Assembly: GCA_902785825.1 (NCBI GenBank)
Contig: CACZZZ010000005.1
Location: 1-64,000, forward strand
Direction of reading: 5' to 3'
Source of the DNA: an uncultured Bacteroidia bacterium
GTDB lineage: Bacteria; Bacteroidota; Bacteroidia; Bacteroidales; UBA932
Length of the DNA: 64,000 bases
Shown here: in pieces, positions 33,411 to 44,561 of the stretch
Layout of the letters: the number at the start of each line of letters is the position of its first letter
How positions within the stretch are numbered: the stretch's first letter is position 1
Notes under the pieces: model-generated
Database searches by the model: none
What the model was told of the DNA's origin: nothing
What the model saw: only the letters and a program-made list of their open reading frames with translations
Made by a program: the position numbers and the translations under genes

Positions 33411-36400
33411 TCAATAACTGTCTTTTGGGGACATCCCCATCCCGACCTCGAGCCTTCCTCCGGAGACTACTTTGTCAAACGGGATAAACGGAGTGTGAAG
33501 TTCCTGTCCGTTAAGGACATAGCTTTGGGCATATTTATTTATCCGGGAATTGTCCCTTGTCACTATCGTGAAGGTTCCTCCGGGGTAATAGCGCTCGTCA
33601 AGGGTGATAGTCACCTCGTCGAATTTGGGGCTTCCCAAGGCGAAGGCAGCGTCCTTGTCGCACAGGCCGGCGACATCGAAAAGACCCAGGGAAGAGATCA
33701 CGTACCAGGCGCCAAGCTGGCCCTGGTCCTCGTCCTGACCGTAACCGTAACCATGGATGCCGTCAGTGCCATAGAAGTCGTCAAGGATGGCCCTGACCCA
33801 CTTCTGGGTAAGAGAGGGGCGGCCAGCCTGGTTGAAAAGCCAAGGAATGTGAAGGCAGGGCTGGTTCCCCTGATTGTAGTAAGTCTGGAGCCCAGCGAAG
33901 GCGTCAATTGTCTTTCCTCCACTGAATATGTTGGCCTCCGAGCGGACGAAGATGCTGTCAAGACGGGCTGAGAACTCATCGGCTCCCATCTTTGCTATCA
34001 AACTCTTGGGATCGTGAGGCACATAGAAGGTGTACTGGTAGGCGTTGCCTTCCTGGAATCCCCTCCAGACCTGCATCGGGTTGAAGTCGCCGATAAACTC
34101 GCCGTTCTCCCACTTAGGATGGATGAGATTCTCTTTATCGTCATAGATATTCTCCCATCCTTTCGATAGTTCCATCAGGCGGTCATAGTCCTCAGTCTTA
34201 CCGAGTTCCCTGGCCATCTGGGCGACGGCATAGGCCCCGAAGCAATATTCCAGGGTGTGGGAGGCTGAGAACATCCACCCCTCGTCCGGCCATGGACCCG
34301 AGTCCTTGTGAGGGACATATCCAAGCCTGACGAACTGGTCAGTGTCCATCTTCCCGGCGCCCATCGGACGGTTCTCGCCGTCGAGTTCGTTCTTCCTGGC
34401 TGCGGCATATCCAGCCTCAACATCGAAAGTCCTGATCCCCCTCATGTAGGCAGCCGCGATGGTGTTTCCAAGCTGGTTGGTGCCGACTCCGGAGACATAT
34501 CGCCCACAGGCTATCCCGTCGCCGAGCCACCCAGAATCCTTGTAAACCTGAATATGCGTATTGACAAAGTCGGACAGATATTCAGGATAAGCCAATGCCC
34601 AGACCTGTGTCAAATTCCACTGGCCGCCCCAGATTCCGTCGGTGTTGACATAAGAGAAGGCAGGCTTACCGTCCTGGCCTTTGGGCAGGTGGCCGATCCC
34701 GCCGTCGTGGGCCGGATAATCCCCGTTCACGTCGCTGGCCAGTCCCCTGCCGAGGACAGCGTGATAGAGTCCGGTGTAGAACTTGACCTTGTCTTCGACC
34801 GAGGTCGTCTTGACACGTATCCTGCCAAGGTAAGACTCCCATTCCTTGGCGGACCTGAACCTGGCCTCATCAAAGCTAAGTTTGCCTCCCTCCGTCTCAG
34901 TCTCACGGTTCAGCCGGGCATTCTCAACTGAGGTATATGAGAGGCCAACCCTGGCTGTGACCGACCTGGTTCCCTCCGGGAAGGTTAGATAAGCTCCCGC
35001 ACCGACACCTTTAACTGATTTCGATCCCTCGAAAACCTTCTTGCCCAGGAAAGTACCTGATGCTGAAGGCTTTCTGTCGAGGTCAGCAGAGAAGAACATG
35101 GTCACTGTCGCCCCGTCCTGGTATTTGTCACTATAGACGGGCAGGGTACGCACCCAGCCCTCGATCGTACCGTCCTCACGGATCACAACCTCAGCATCTT
35201 GGGCCGGACCGCTCTCGCCCTGACGGTTGCCAATGTCGAAAAGCAGATTCGCAGCCTTTCCTCCGGGGAAAGTGAAGCGCTGGTAAGCCACCCTCTTGGT
35301 AGCCGTGACCTCAGCCTTGATCCCGTAATCGTCCAACCAAACGGAATAGTAACCAGGAGCGGCAGTCTCATTGTCGTGGCTGAACGCTGAGCGGTAACCG
35401 TCCACAGCCCCGTCCAGGGTCCCAGGGACGGTTTTCAGCGCCCCTGTCGTAGGCATCAGGACTATTCCTCCGACCTGGAACTCGTGGAGACAAGGGAAAC
35501 CTTCGATCGAAGTGTGGCGATAGTCGTAACCGGTGGCTTCCCAACCGGATTTGTTGCCGTAGCTGCCGTTAGTCGAGGGGCCTGGTTTCGCGAGGCCGAA
35601 AGGCAGGGCACCAGGAGCCACATGGAACCAGCGGCAATGGGCGCTGCCTATCAAGGGGTTGACGTATTGCGAAAGATTCTCCACTTCGCCTTCAGAATGT
35701 TCCATCGCCCAAGCCCTTAATAGCCTGATGGCTTTGCAGAGTACTCCGGCAGAGCCTTTGAACGCCGCCGACCCGCTGGGCACGCAGCCAGGACCGTACC
35801 ATTCGTAAAAATCTCCGTTGACTATAACCCGGTCAATCATCGGACGTATTTCCTGATACGCTTCCTTTACCAGCCCGTTGACTACCAGTTGCTGGATCAT
35901 CCTGCCTCCGAACCAGGTCCAGTCCCCACCGTTCTGGTAAGTGAAAGGATTCGCCATGCCGCCAGGGAAGAATCCTTGGGGATATGTCGGATAGACCGTG
36001 AGCCCGATGGATGGCATTCCGGATTCCTTGACATTCTCAAGCATATCGGAGTTGACCTTGGCGATCTCCTCTTTGGTCAGAAGGCCGGCCTCAATTGCTA
36101 TGGCGGTGCCTCCATGATAGTAAATCCGGCTCTCGTCGAAGTCAACATCCACCGGCTTCCCGTCGGGGTAAATATGCGGGATGAAACGCTGGTTCTTCTT
36201 GTCCCAGAGATATTTCCGAATATTCCTGGAGAAGCTCTCCCCAAGTCCTTGCCAATAGGCTTTCTCCGCGGGATCGGCCGAAAGCGTCTGGAGATCCCGC
36301 AGGGCGATAACCATCATGGCGTTGTCATAGATGTCTATCGTCACAGTGGAGCCTGGCCCGATGTCAACACAGTTCTCCGGATCGTTCTCCACGTCGCCCC

Positions 36401-37010
36401 AGTCAGATGTCAGCGCTCCGGTCAAAAGGCCGTACTTGCTGTCGTATTTCTCCCTCAGAAGGTACTCCATCGCAGCCTTAAGTCTCTGGTAAACGGTCTT
36501 CCCGGCAATGTCCTCAGAGAGGAAATCGATGTCACCGGTCTTCTCGACATATTTCCGAACAGCCTGGACCAGGGATGTCTCCTGGTCAGTCTCTACCGTG
36601 TTCTTGAACCCGACATGGTCCGGAGCGTTGTCGGAATAATACTGATTCGGGTCGTACCAATCGACCCTTCCCTTCAGGACATACCCGTCAATTATCTCAT
36701 CGTTAGGTTGTTGGAGCGATAAGAAATAGCTGAGAGCATTCTTGACGTCGGATGGTTCTACCACTTCAAGGGAAGTCTCGATAAAGGTGTTCATGTCCCT
36801 TATCCAGACCTCGGAATATCCACTCCCGGCGTTGTAGCCTTTCGACAACAACTCCTTGCCCATCGTCTCGACCTTGTCAAGTGTCTTGTCGGCCAGGATG
36901 GCCTTGGCTAATTCGGCATCGCTGTCGTTCCAGGGGTCACTTTTCTGAGAAGAGCAGGAAACCAACGCCAGAAAGATGGTTATGCTGGCGATCAAATGAC
37001 TGTATCTCAT
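33411..37010 (-). CDS. Two-domain glycosidase: (alpha/alpha)6 glucosidase-like domain fused to GH92
   Basis: A 1199-residue lipoprotein (signal ending ALVSCSSQKS). Residues about 30-440 resemble an (alpha/alpha)6 barrel of the amylo-glucosidase/GH63-like type (SEVWIRDMNTFIE, NGGDWTWFGGRMIQQL). From about residue 447 begins a full GH92 alpha-mannosidase-type enzyme: YVNPLIGSAHCRWFHVAPGA, GWEATGYDYRHTS, YVNTDGIWGGQW, and the C-terminal IHGYGYGQDEDQGQLGAWY with acidic catalytic candidates. GH92 members are calcium-dependent exo-mannosidases acting on host N-glycans or yeast mannan. The two catalytic-looking modules in one chain suggest concerted trimming of one glycan. It overlaps recQ by 4 nt (ATGA). 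Domain boundaries are estimates; specificity is not established. Confidence 0.87.
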   Translation of the reverse strand: MRYSHLIASITIFLALVSCSSQKSDPWNDSDAELAKAILADKTLDKVETMGKELLSKGYNAGSGYSEVWIRDMNTFIETSLEVVEPSDVKNALSYFLSLQQPNDEIIDGYVLKGRVDWYDPNQYYSDNAPDHVGFKNTVETDQETSLVQAVRKYVEKTGDIDFLSEDIAGKTVYQRLKAAMEYLLREKYDSKYGLLTGALTSDWGDVENDPENCVDIGPGSTVTIDIYDNAMMVIALRDLQTLSADPAEKAYWQGLGESFSRNIRKYLWDKKNQRFIPHIYPDGKPVDVDFDESRIYYHGGTAIAIEAGLLTKEEIAKVNSDMLENVKESGMPSIGLTVYPTYPQGFFPGGMANPFTYQNGGDWTWFGGRMIQQLVVNGLVKEAYQEIRPMIDRVIVNGDFYEWYGPGCVPSGSAAFKGSAGVLCKAIRLLRAWAMEHSEGEVENLSQYVNPLIGSAHCRWFHVAPGALPFGLAKPGPSTNGSYGNKSGWEATGYDYRHTSIEGFPCLHEFQVGGIVLMPTTGALKTVPGTLDGAVDGYRSAFSHDNETAAPGYYSVWLDDYGIKAEVTATKRVAYQRFTFPGGKAANLLFDIGNRQGESGPAQDAEVVIREDGTIEGWVRTLPVYSDKYQDGATVTMFFSADLDRKPSASGTFLGKKVFEGSKSVKGVGAGAYLTFPEGTRSVTARVGLSYTSVENARLNRETETEGGKLSFDEARFRSAKEWESYLGRIRVKTTSVEDKVKFYTGLYHAVLGRGLASDVNGDYPAHDGGIGHLPKGQDGKPAFSYVNTDGIWGGQWNLTQVWALAYPEYLSDFVNTHIQVYKDSGWLGDGIACGRYVSGVGTNQLGNTIAAAYMRGIRTFDVEAGYAAARKNELDGENRPMGAGKMDTDQFVRLGYVPHKDSGPWPDEGWMFSASHTLEYCFGAYAVAQMARELGKTEDYDRLMELSKGWENIYDDKENLIHPKWENGEFIGDFNPMQVWRGFQEGNAYQYTFYVPHDPKSLIAKMGADEFSARLDSIFVRSEANIFSGGKTIDAFAGLQTYYNQGNQPCLHIPWLFNQAGRPSLTQKWVRAILDDFYGTDGIHGYGYGQDEDQGQLGAWYVISSLGLFDVAGLCDKDAAFALGSPKFDEVTITLDERYYPGGTFTIVTRDNSRINKYAQSYVLNGQELHTPFIPFDKVVSGGRLEVGMGMSPKDSY

Positions 37011-39253
37011 TTTGTTCTCTTGTTTTCAAGTCCGAAATTTTGGGGCGCCGGAACCACCCCATCATCAATCAGATGCCGCAGCACCTCCAGATAATCTTGG
37101 GAATATCCCTTCGCCGGATTCCCGAACTCCGCCACCACATCCTCAACCCTGTACACTCCCCCTCTTCCCTCGATAAACCGCACAATCGCCTCCTCCACCG
37201 GTCCGGCCAACCCTAGCGGCTCTATAGGATTTGGAACTTCGGCGACAGGCTCTGGCAGTCCGGACTCCTCGCTTCGCTCGGCCCCTCCCATCTCTTGTAG
37301 AGATAGTGAAGACAAGTCTTCCCTCTCTCTACCGCGATCTGGGCCCCTCCCTCTTGCGTGACGAGGGCGTCCACGGTCCGGACTTGCCAGACCTGTCGTC
37401 GACGTTTCAGATGATTCGTCCGGTGCGGCCAGTCTGGCAGGCTCAACCCATGCCACCCTCGGCACTGTAAGAGGGGGGACCGGAGCGGAACGAAGTGAAG
37501 CGAGCGGTGGGGCCGAGCGGAGCGAGGCGGTTGAGCCGCCAGAGCTGGCAGCACCGGCAGACGACCGGCATATGTCGCAAGTTCCGCAGTCGGTGGTGTC
37601 GGTCTGGCCGAAGTAGCGCAGGAGGTAGCGGGAACGGCACTCGGATGTCTCGGAAGCATATTCAAGCATCGCCTCCGAACGGGAACGGAAATTGTCCCTG
37701 AGCATCTGGTAACGATCAGGCATGAGATCCACGTTCCCCGGCCTCAACCTGTCATGGTGCAAAAAGACCACATCCGAATGATCAGCCGGAACATAAGAAA
37801 TAATATGCTCGAGCGAAAGCGAGTATAGCGACTGCCTGAGACGAGGAACGGTCATCCCGAGCCTCCCGGCCAGATAATCCTCATCAAGAGTCTGAAGGAA
37901 AGAGAATACCCCCGGATATGTCCTCATCAGGACATCCAGCACAGCGGCCAGCTCCTGACTAGGCAAATCAATGTCATACAACGACTTCCGGTCTGCCGAA
38001 ATTCTCACCTTGGTCGGAATGTCCACCTCCTCGGAATAGGTCAGATGGCCGGCGCGCTCCAAATACTTGAGGGCATGGTACACCGGAGCCCTCTGAAGTC
38101 CAAAAGCCTTGCAGAAGTCTTCCAACCGGAACTTGAGCTGGCGTCCGATCCCGGTGTCGTAAGGTATCTCGAAGAAAGCGTGGAGCTTCTGATAGATGTC
38201 GCCAATATATTCAAGGGAAGGGAAAGAGACGTTCCCGATCTGGGAGAGACGACGAGTGTCGATTCCGTTCCATAGAAGCAACGCATACGAGCGCTTCCCG
38301 TCACGCCCTGCCCTTCCTGCTTCCTGGAAATATGCCTCAGGGCTGTCCGGAAGATCATAGTGAGCCACAAACCGCACGTCCGGCTTGTCTATTCCCATGC
38401 CGAAAGCGTTGGTGCAGACCATCACCTGGATCCTGCCATCCTTCCACGCCTCCTGACGCTCGCTCCTGGCATGAGGTCCGAGTCCGGCATGATAGAATTG
38501 CGCGCTGATTCCCTCGGCCTTGAGCATGGCCGCCAATTCCTCGCACTTAGCCCTGTTGCGGGCATATACGATCCCGCTGCCCGGAACACCCCGGCAGATA
38601 TTCAGAATCTGCGAGTTCTTGTCCTCCACATGCCGTACGATATAGCTCAGGTTCGGCCTCTCAAAACCACTCTTCAGCAATAGCTTCTCCTTGAAGCCGA
38701 GCTTGTCCATTATGTCATCGGCCACAGCCGGAGTGGCGGTCGCAGTCAGCGCTATCACCGGAGCGTCTATCCTCTCTCGCAAGTCACCTATCTTTAGATA
38801 GTCCGGCCGGAAATCGTAGCCCCACTGAGAGATGCAGTGCGCCTCATCGACAACTATGTAGCTGACATTCAGGACTTCAAGATACGACTGGAAAAGACGC
38901 GTACCGACGCGTTCAGGAGAGAGATAGAGGAACTTGTAATCCCCGTAAGCGGCGTTGTTCAATGCGAGATCCACCTCGTGACGGGACATCCCGGCATGGA
39001 CCGCGAGAGCCCTCACTCCCCTCTTCTCAAGGTTCTGAACCTGATCCTTCATCAAGGCTATAAGAGGTGTGACGACAAGGGTAAGCCCATCGGCCATAAT
39101 CCCCGGCACCTGGAAACAGACAGATTTCCCGCCGCCGGTAGGCAAGATCGCCAACACATCTTTCCCCTCAAGGGCGGCCGAGATAATCTCCTCCTGCATC
39201 GGGCGGAAACTATCATACCCCCAGTATTCCTTCAGCACATCAGCCGGCGACAT
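37007..39253 (-). CDS. recQ: RecQ-type ATP-dependent DNA helicase with an inserted palindromic element
   Basis: A 748-residue superfamily 2 helicase. Walker A is TGGGKS near residues 39-44, Walker B is VVDEAHCISQWG near 137, and motif VI is QEAGRAGRDGK near 325. The RecQ zinc site is seen as CRSRYLLRYFGQTDTTDCGTCDIC, ending near residue 562. Immediately after it, residues about 565-683 are low-complexity Ser/Pro/Arg/Gly sequence encoded by repeat copy B, read from the strand opposite to copy A. A final ~60-residue winged-helix or HRDC-like piece (VEEAIVRFIEGRGGVYRVEDVV) follows. Insertion accounts for the extra length. The frame is intact and the insert is between folded domains, so helicase activity is probably kept. 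Confidence 0.95.
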   Translation of the reverse strand: MSPADVLKEYWGYDSFRPMQEEIISAALEGKDVLAILPTGGGKSVCFQVPGIMADGLTLVVTPLIALMKDQVQNLEKRGVRALAVHAGMSRHEVDLALNNAAYGDYKFLYLSPERVGTRLFQSYLEVLNVSYIVVDEAHCISQWGYDFRPDYLKIGDLRERIDAPVIALTATATPAVADDIMDKLGFKEKLLLKSGFERPNLSYIVRHVEDKNSQILNICRGVPGSGIVYARNRAKCEELAAMLKAEGISAQFYHAGLGPHARSERQEAWKDGRIQVMVCTNAFGMGIDKPDVRFVAHYDLPDSPEAYFQEAGRAGRDGKRSYALLLWNGIDTRRLSQIGNVSFPSLEYIGDIYQKLHAFFEIPYDTGIGRQLKFRLEDFCKAFGLQRAPVYHALKYLERAGHLTYSEEVDIPTKVRISADRKSLYDIDLPSQELAAVLDVLMRTYPGVFSFLQTLDEDYLAGRLGMTVPRLRQSLYSLSLEHIISYVPADHSDVVFLHHDRLRPGNVDLMPDRYQMLRDNFRSRSEAMLEYASETSECRSRYLLRYFGQTDTTDCGTCDICRSSAGAASSGGSTASLRSAPPLASLRSAPVPPLTVPRVAWVEPARLAAPDESSETSTTGLASPDRGRPRHARGRGPDRGREREDLSSLSLQEMGGAERSEESGLPEPVAEVPNPIEPLGLAGPVEEAIVRFIEGRGGVYRVEDVVAEFGNPAKGYSQDYLEVLRHLIDDGVVPAPQNFGLENKRTK
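37246..37537 (+). repeat. Palindromic in-frame insertion element, copy B
   Basis: Two blocks, 37246-37395 and 37428-37537, align without gaps to 9511-9660 and 9694-9803 of copy A (about 137/150 and 101/110 identities by hand). The hairpin ATCTCT-TGT-AGAGAT (37290-37304) replaces ATCTCT-CGG-AGAGGT of copy A: stem kept, loop changed. In GTGAAGAC-AA-GTCTTCCC (37306-37323) a G-C pair of copy A has become A-T. Its DNA orientation is the same as copy A, but recQ is on the minus strand, so it is translated from the other strand. Confidence 0.9.
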
Positions 39254-39367
39254 TATTAATTAAAAATTTTAAATCGTTTTATAACAACAACTTGCGAACA
39301 TCCATGGCAAATAATTTGCAGGAATTAATCTCGCATCCACAAATGTACGAAATAAATCGCCATTAGG

Positions 39368-39399
39368 TTTGATGAATGTGCTTTTTTTCCGTAAATTCG
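39368..39399 (+). promoter_or_regulatory. Promoter of pckA
   Basis: TTTG at 39368-39371, a 20-base spacer, and TAAATTCG at 39392-39399 form a good Bacteroidota-type promoter in the 194-nt gap between recQ and pckA. A second TAAATTCG at 39431-39438 is closer to the ATG but lacks a matching -33 element. I see no other gene or RNA in the gap. Confidence 0.65.
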
Positions 39400-39447
39400 C
39401 GGGCGCTTAAAAGGAATAAGTTCAACTAAATAAATTCGCTTTTTATT

Positions 39448-41052
<1,605 letters not shown>

Positions 41053-44000
41053 TTATTCCGCGACAATCAGCAGGCCCTTTCCTTTAGGGACTGTGATTAT
41101 ATCACCGGGCTTCCAGGAGGTTTCCTCCTGGAAGTCTTTTATTTCCGGGGCATGAAGGGTAACTTTTGCGGGGTCGAGGCCGAGGGCTTGCCAGTCAATC
41201 GACAGTGAGACAGAAGCGTCAGCGTCTTCCCAGGTGGCGAGGGATATGAGAGTCCTCTCCCCTTTCCGGCGGTAGATAGTGGCCAGGGTCTTGTCGGAAC
41301 CTGTCTTCACAGGATTGTCCTTCACCCAGTAACCGATCATCTCACTGCCTGTCATTCCGAATGAGTCCCAGAACTTCCACATAGGGGTATTATTGACCCG
41401 AGGGCTTCTGCCGGTCATCCCGTAAATCATTCCCCTCCAAGGGTTTCCGCCGCCCTCGAGCATCTCTCCCATAAGGCCGTAAGGGATTCCGGAGACCTCA
41501 ATCAGCCAGAACTCCGGAGGGAAGTCATAGTTGAAATATTCCCCGAACCAGAGCCTGTCCAGATAAGGGAAATGCTCCAGATAGAGGTTGGCGCTGTTCG
41601 CAAACCCGTCCCTGGGGTTGTACTGGTTGGCTGAATGGAGGTCGATAAGCGCCCCGGGATTCGCCCTGTCCAGGATCTTTCTTATCCGCTTCATAGTCAT
41701 GCGGTCAAAGGCCAGGTCGTCGATATAAACCCCGTCGATCCCGACGTTTCGTACCAGCCAGTCTAGCCCTTCCAGATAGTAATTGTGCCACCTGGAAACA
41801 CCTGTATTAACGATAGCCGCATCCTTCAGGAAATCTACGAACCAAGCGCCGATATAATCTTGGTCGTAATGCTCCTGGAGCCAGGAATATCCGCCACCGG
41901 GGCCTTTCGAGAAGATCTCATCCCCGAGGCTGCGAAGGGCGAATATCTCCACGCAGCTGTTAGTCAGCTCACGGACCGTGTCGTAGATCTTGACCTTGAT
42001 CCCCTTGGCGTGGGCGTCGTCAATATATTCCTTCATCTCCTGAGGACGTAGGAACGGATAGTTGATGAAAGGATTGATGCTGGTGGCGTGATGGATATTC
42101 ACAACTGTCCCTCCGGCTTTGGCGACATTCTCTATCGAATCGTGGCTATGGTAATATCTCTCCCGCCATTGCCTGTCAGTGTCGATGGGACGGAAAGGAG
42201 TGATCGCTACATTAAAGTAATAGTAGAGGTTATCACCCTTAGATACATTTCTTTCACCTGAATACGAATTAATAAGCGTTCCATCTCCTGAGGATGAGAT
42301 ATCGATTCCTCCCTTCCCGTCGTTGCACCATGAGGCTGGCATGACGAGCGGTTTCTGATGATAGAAATTAGTATTCAGCGGGCGGTCGTATTTGTTGTCA
42401 AAGAAACGGATCTGCAGTCCGGCGTTGACATCGCCGACCCATGGCCCGTCCTGATTCTTCTCCACATCCCATTTCCACTTTAGATTCTCCGGGCAGAATC
42501 CTCCCTTCTCGCCAAGGCCCATCATGTACTTCCCTATTCCGGGAGCCAGGTTGGTCTTGAGAGCGATGTCCCGGACCGAGGCGTCCTTCTTCGCGACAAG
42601 GATGACTTTATAGCCTATATTCCCGTCAGCTTCCATCTCCCCCTCCAGTTCCATAAGGAACAAGTCATTCTGATTGAGCGCCTTCCATCCAATGGCGCCT
42701 TGCCTGCGCTTGGTTATCTCGAAGCTCATGTTCTCCCATTCTCCTCCGTCAGCCGCAAGATCCATCGGCGAGGCCAAAACAGGACGGCCGTCGGTCCCGA
42801 TTCCTGTCATGGTCTCCTTGAAATAGCTGATGATCTCTTCCGGCAAACCTGTTGAAGAGATTTTGACATCCCGGCCCAGGCAAGAAATAGTTCTTCCGTT
42901 CAGCTCCAGAGGAGTGTAAGGCGCTATCACCTCGTCATCGAATCCGATTCTGGAGTTGAGCCAGCGGAGACGGGAGTGCCTCCAAGGCTCATTATCACCG
43001 TGGTTAGCGATCACATTATCAGACACTTCCAAGGTCAACTCGACAGTCTTTGGCTCAGCGTTGGCGGCAGAAACAGTGACCATGCCCTTATATGTCCCAG
43101 AAGACATCTTCTCAGGCAGCTGGACACCGATCCACAGGGCCTGGACCTTATCTTTAGCCACACAGAGGTTCTTCGTGAACACTTCGACTTTCACGTCAAC
43201 TCCCTCGGTGTTGAAGCATGTGAACGCTGACGAGGGCACCGTCTCTCCTGTGGAGACATGGCGCAGGGCTGAGTAATTGACTTTCACGCCGTTGACCTCC
43301 GACCGGGCTGCCCAAAGACCGATCTGGAATACGTAATACTCTCCCTTGTCCGCCTGACCGGTGAAGGTGTCGTTGCGGTCGTCCGCAATCCATTTGTAAG
43401 GGATATCAGTTGTCATCCGGATAGGGAATTTCCTGTCCTCCGTGAATATGATGTAATTCTCCCCCGGATGCGTTCCAAGCAGCCTTTCTTTCTCAGCGGA
43501 AGTCGCGATCACCTCCATCGGATAAAAGCTGTGCATCTGGCCAATAGCCTGAAACTGGACCACTTCCGCTTGCGGGAGGCGAGGAAGTTTCTTGGCGGAC
43601 AGCCTGTTCTTCTTGACCCATTCCGGCGAGGCGGTCTCCTCGAATGGAGGATATTTGACAGTAGGATATGCCCTGCTGCCGCTCATCACGTTACGGAGAT
43701 AATACACATAGTAGTCTCCCGGAACTGTCTTTGGCTGGAATACGATCCGGCCGCGCTCGCGGCTCACATCCCGACGAATAACGTTAGTGATCCTCTCTCC
43801 TGTCGAGGCGTCGATCACAACAATGTCCTTGGCGCTTGGCTCAAGATCACGACGACGCCACTGGATGTCGGCGAGAACCGCTTCCGAGGGTTTTTCCACA
43901 CGCAAGACGACCCGGTGATTACCAAGAGAATCGGCATTCCACTCACCTGTGCCGTAAAGATTAGCGGTAGGCACGTTCTGGGAAAACGCTGGGACGGATA

Positions 44001-44055
44001 AGACTGACATAACCGCTAAGGCAGCCGCCGCGAGAAGAAAGTGTGAAGGTTTCAT
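41053..44055 (-). CDS. Large exported glycoside-hydrolase-like protein (DUF6067 type)
   Basis: A 1000-residue exported protein with a signal peptide (about 1-25, ending AFSQ). The N-terminal ~370 residues are beta-rich, including a GH123-like pattern (VQALWIGVQLPEKMSSGTY). From about 590 a TIM-barrel-like glycosidase region appears: GGTVVNIHHATSINPFINYPF, HAKGIKVKIYDTVREL, GIDGVYIDDLAFDRMTM with adjacent acidic residues, and ALIDLHSANQYNP. I recall this combination as the DUF6067 'glycoside hydrolase domain' group of Bacteroidota, but no activity is certain. It stands alone, divergent from yqeY with a 55-nt gap. Acts outside the cytoplasm. Confidence 0.72.
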   Translation of the reverse strand: MKPSHFLLAAAALAVMSVLSVPAFSQNVPTANLYGTGEWNADSLGNHRVVLRVEKPSEAVLADIQWRRRDLEPSAKDIVVIDASTGERITNVIRRDVSRERGRIVFQPKTVPGDYYVYYLRNVMSGSRAYPTVKYPPFEETASPEWVKKNRLSAKKLPRLPQAEVVQFQAIGQMHSFYPMEVIATSAEKERLLGTHPGENYIIFTEDRKFPIRMTTDIPYKWIADDRNDTFTGQADKGEYYVFQIGLWAARSEVNGVKVNYSALRHVSTGETVPSSAFTCFNTEGVDVKVEVFTKNLCVAKDKVQALWIGVQLPEKMSSGTYKGMVTVSAANAEPKTVELTLEVSDNVIANHGDNEPWRHSRLRWLNSRIGFDDEVIAPYTPLELNGRTISCLGRDVKISSTGLPEEIISYFKETMTGIGTDGRPVLASPMDLAADGGEWENMSFEITKRRQGAIGWKALNQNDLFLMELEGEMEADGNIGYKVILVAKKDASVRDIALKTNLAPGIGKYMMGLGEKGGFCPENLKWKWDVEKNQDGPWVGDVNAGLQIRFFDNKYDRPLNTNFYHQKPLVMPASWCNDGKGGIDISSSGDGTLINSYSGERNVSKGDNLYYYFNVAITPFRPIDTDRQWRERYYHSHDSIENVAKAGGTVVNIHHATSINPFINYPFLRPQEMKEYIDDAHAKGIKVKIYDTVRELTNSCVEIFALRSLGDEIFSKGPGGGYSWLQEHYDQDYIGAWFVDFLKDAAIVNTGVSRWHNYYLEGLDWLVRNVGIDGVYIDDLAFDRMTMKRIRKILDRANPGALIDLHSANQYNPRDGFANSANLYLEHFPYLDRLWFGEYFNYDFPPEFWLIEVSGIPYGLMGEMLEGGGNPWRGMIYGMTGRSPRVNNTPMWKFWDSFGMTGSEMIGYWVKDNPVKTGSDKTLATIYRRKGERTLISLATWEDADASVSLSIDWQALGLDPAKVTLHAPEIKDFQEETSWKPGDIITVPKGKGLLIVAE

Positions 44056-44078
44056 GACAATTATCGCGAGAAATTTTG

Positions 44079-44086
44079 TATCTTTG
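44079..44086 (+). promoter_or_regulatory. -7 promoter element for yqeY
   Basis: TATCTTTG fits TAnnTTTG exactly and sits 24 bases before the ATG. A TTTC at 44050 is the nearest weak -33 candidate but is too far upstream. Confidence 0.55.
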
Positions 44087-44110
44087 GATTAGCACAAATA
44101 TAACAAAACT

Positions 44111-44560
44111 ATGGCACTGGAACAACAGATTCAAGAAGACATCAAGGCCGCTATGAAAGCCCACGACGCCGTGGCCACAGCTGCCACAAGAGCGATAAAA
44201 GGTGAGATACTCATCTACAAGACCTCAGAATGCGGAAGTAAGGAGGTTACCGACGCTGACATTCTGAAGATGATCCAGAAACTCATAAAGCAGCGCAAGG
44301 AGTCAGCCGAGCAGTTCGTCGCCGCCGGAAGGCAGGAACTCGCTGACAATGAGCTGGCTGAGGCTGCCGTGATGGAAAAATATCTTCCAAAACAGCTCTC
44401 CGAGGCCGAGGTCGAGGAAAAGGTCAAGGCGATTATCGCCGAGGTGGGCGCGACTTCAATCAAGGACATGGGCAAGGTCATGGGCGCCGCCAACAAAGCC
44501 CTCGCCGGCCAGTCCGACGGACGCACCATCTCCACAGTCGTCAAGCGCCTGCTCGCTTAG
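44111..44560 (+). CDS. GatB/YqeY-domain protein
   Basis: A 149-residue all-helical protein of the YqeY family, related to the tRNA-binding tail domain of GatB. Typical features are the N-terminal LEQQIQEDIKAAMKAHD, the basic helix LIKQRKESAEQF, and EAAVMEKYLPKQLSEAEVEEKVKAIIAE followed by DMGKVMGAANKALAGQSDGRTIS. Stand-alone YqeY proteins may influence tRNA-dependent amidation or tRNA quality, but the role is not firmly known. Own promoter; convergent with the glycosyltransferase gene, one base apart. Confidence 0.93.
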   Translation: MALEQQIQEDIKAAMKAHDAVATAATRAIKGEILIYKTSECGSKEVTDADILKMIQKLIKQRKESAEQFVAAGRQELADNELAEAAVMEKYLPKQLSEAEVEEKVKAIIAEVGATSIKDMGKVMGAANKALAGQSDGRTISTVVKRLLA

Positions 44561-44561
44561 C

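Noticed and set aside
37205..37565. Separate small gene on the plus strand within recQ (MELRRQALAVRTPRFA...)
   Set aside because: It is the element's other strand; the same peptide arises from the arms of copy A and has no independent start signals.
39254..39447. Small RNA or tRNA between recQ and pckA
   Set aside because: The gap is AT-rich with promoter elements only; I found no tRNA-like fold or conserved RNA motif.
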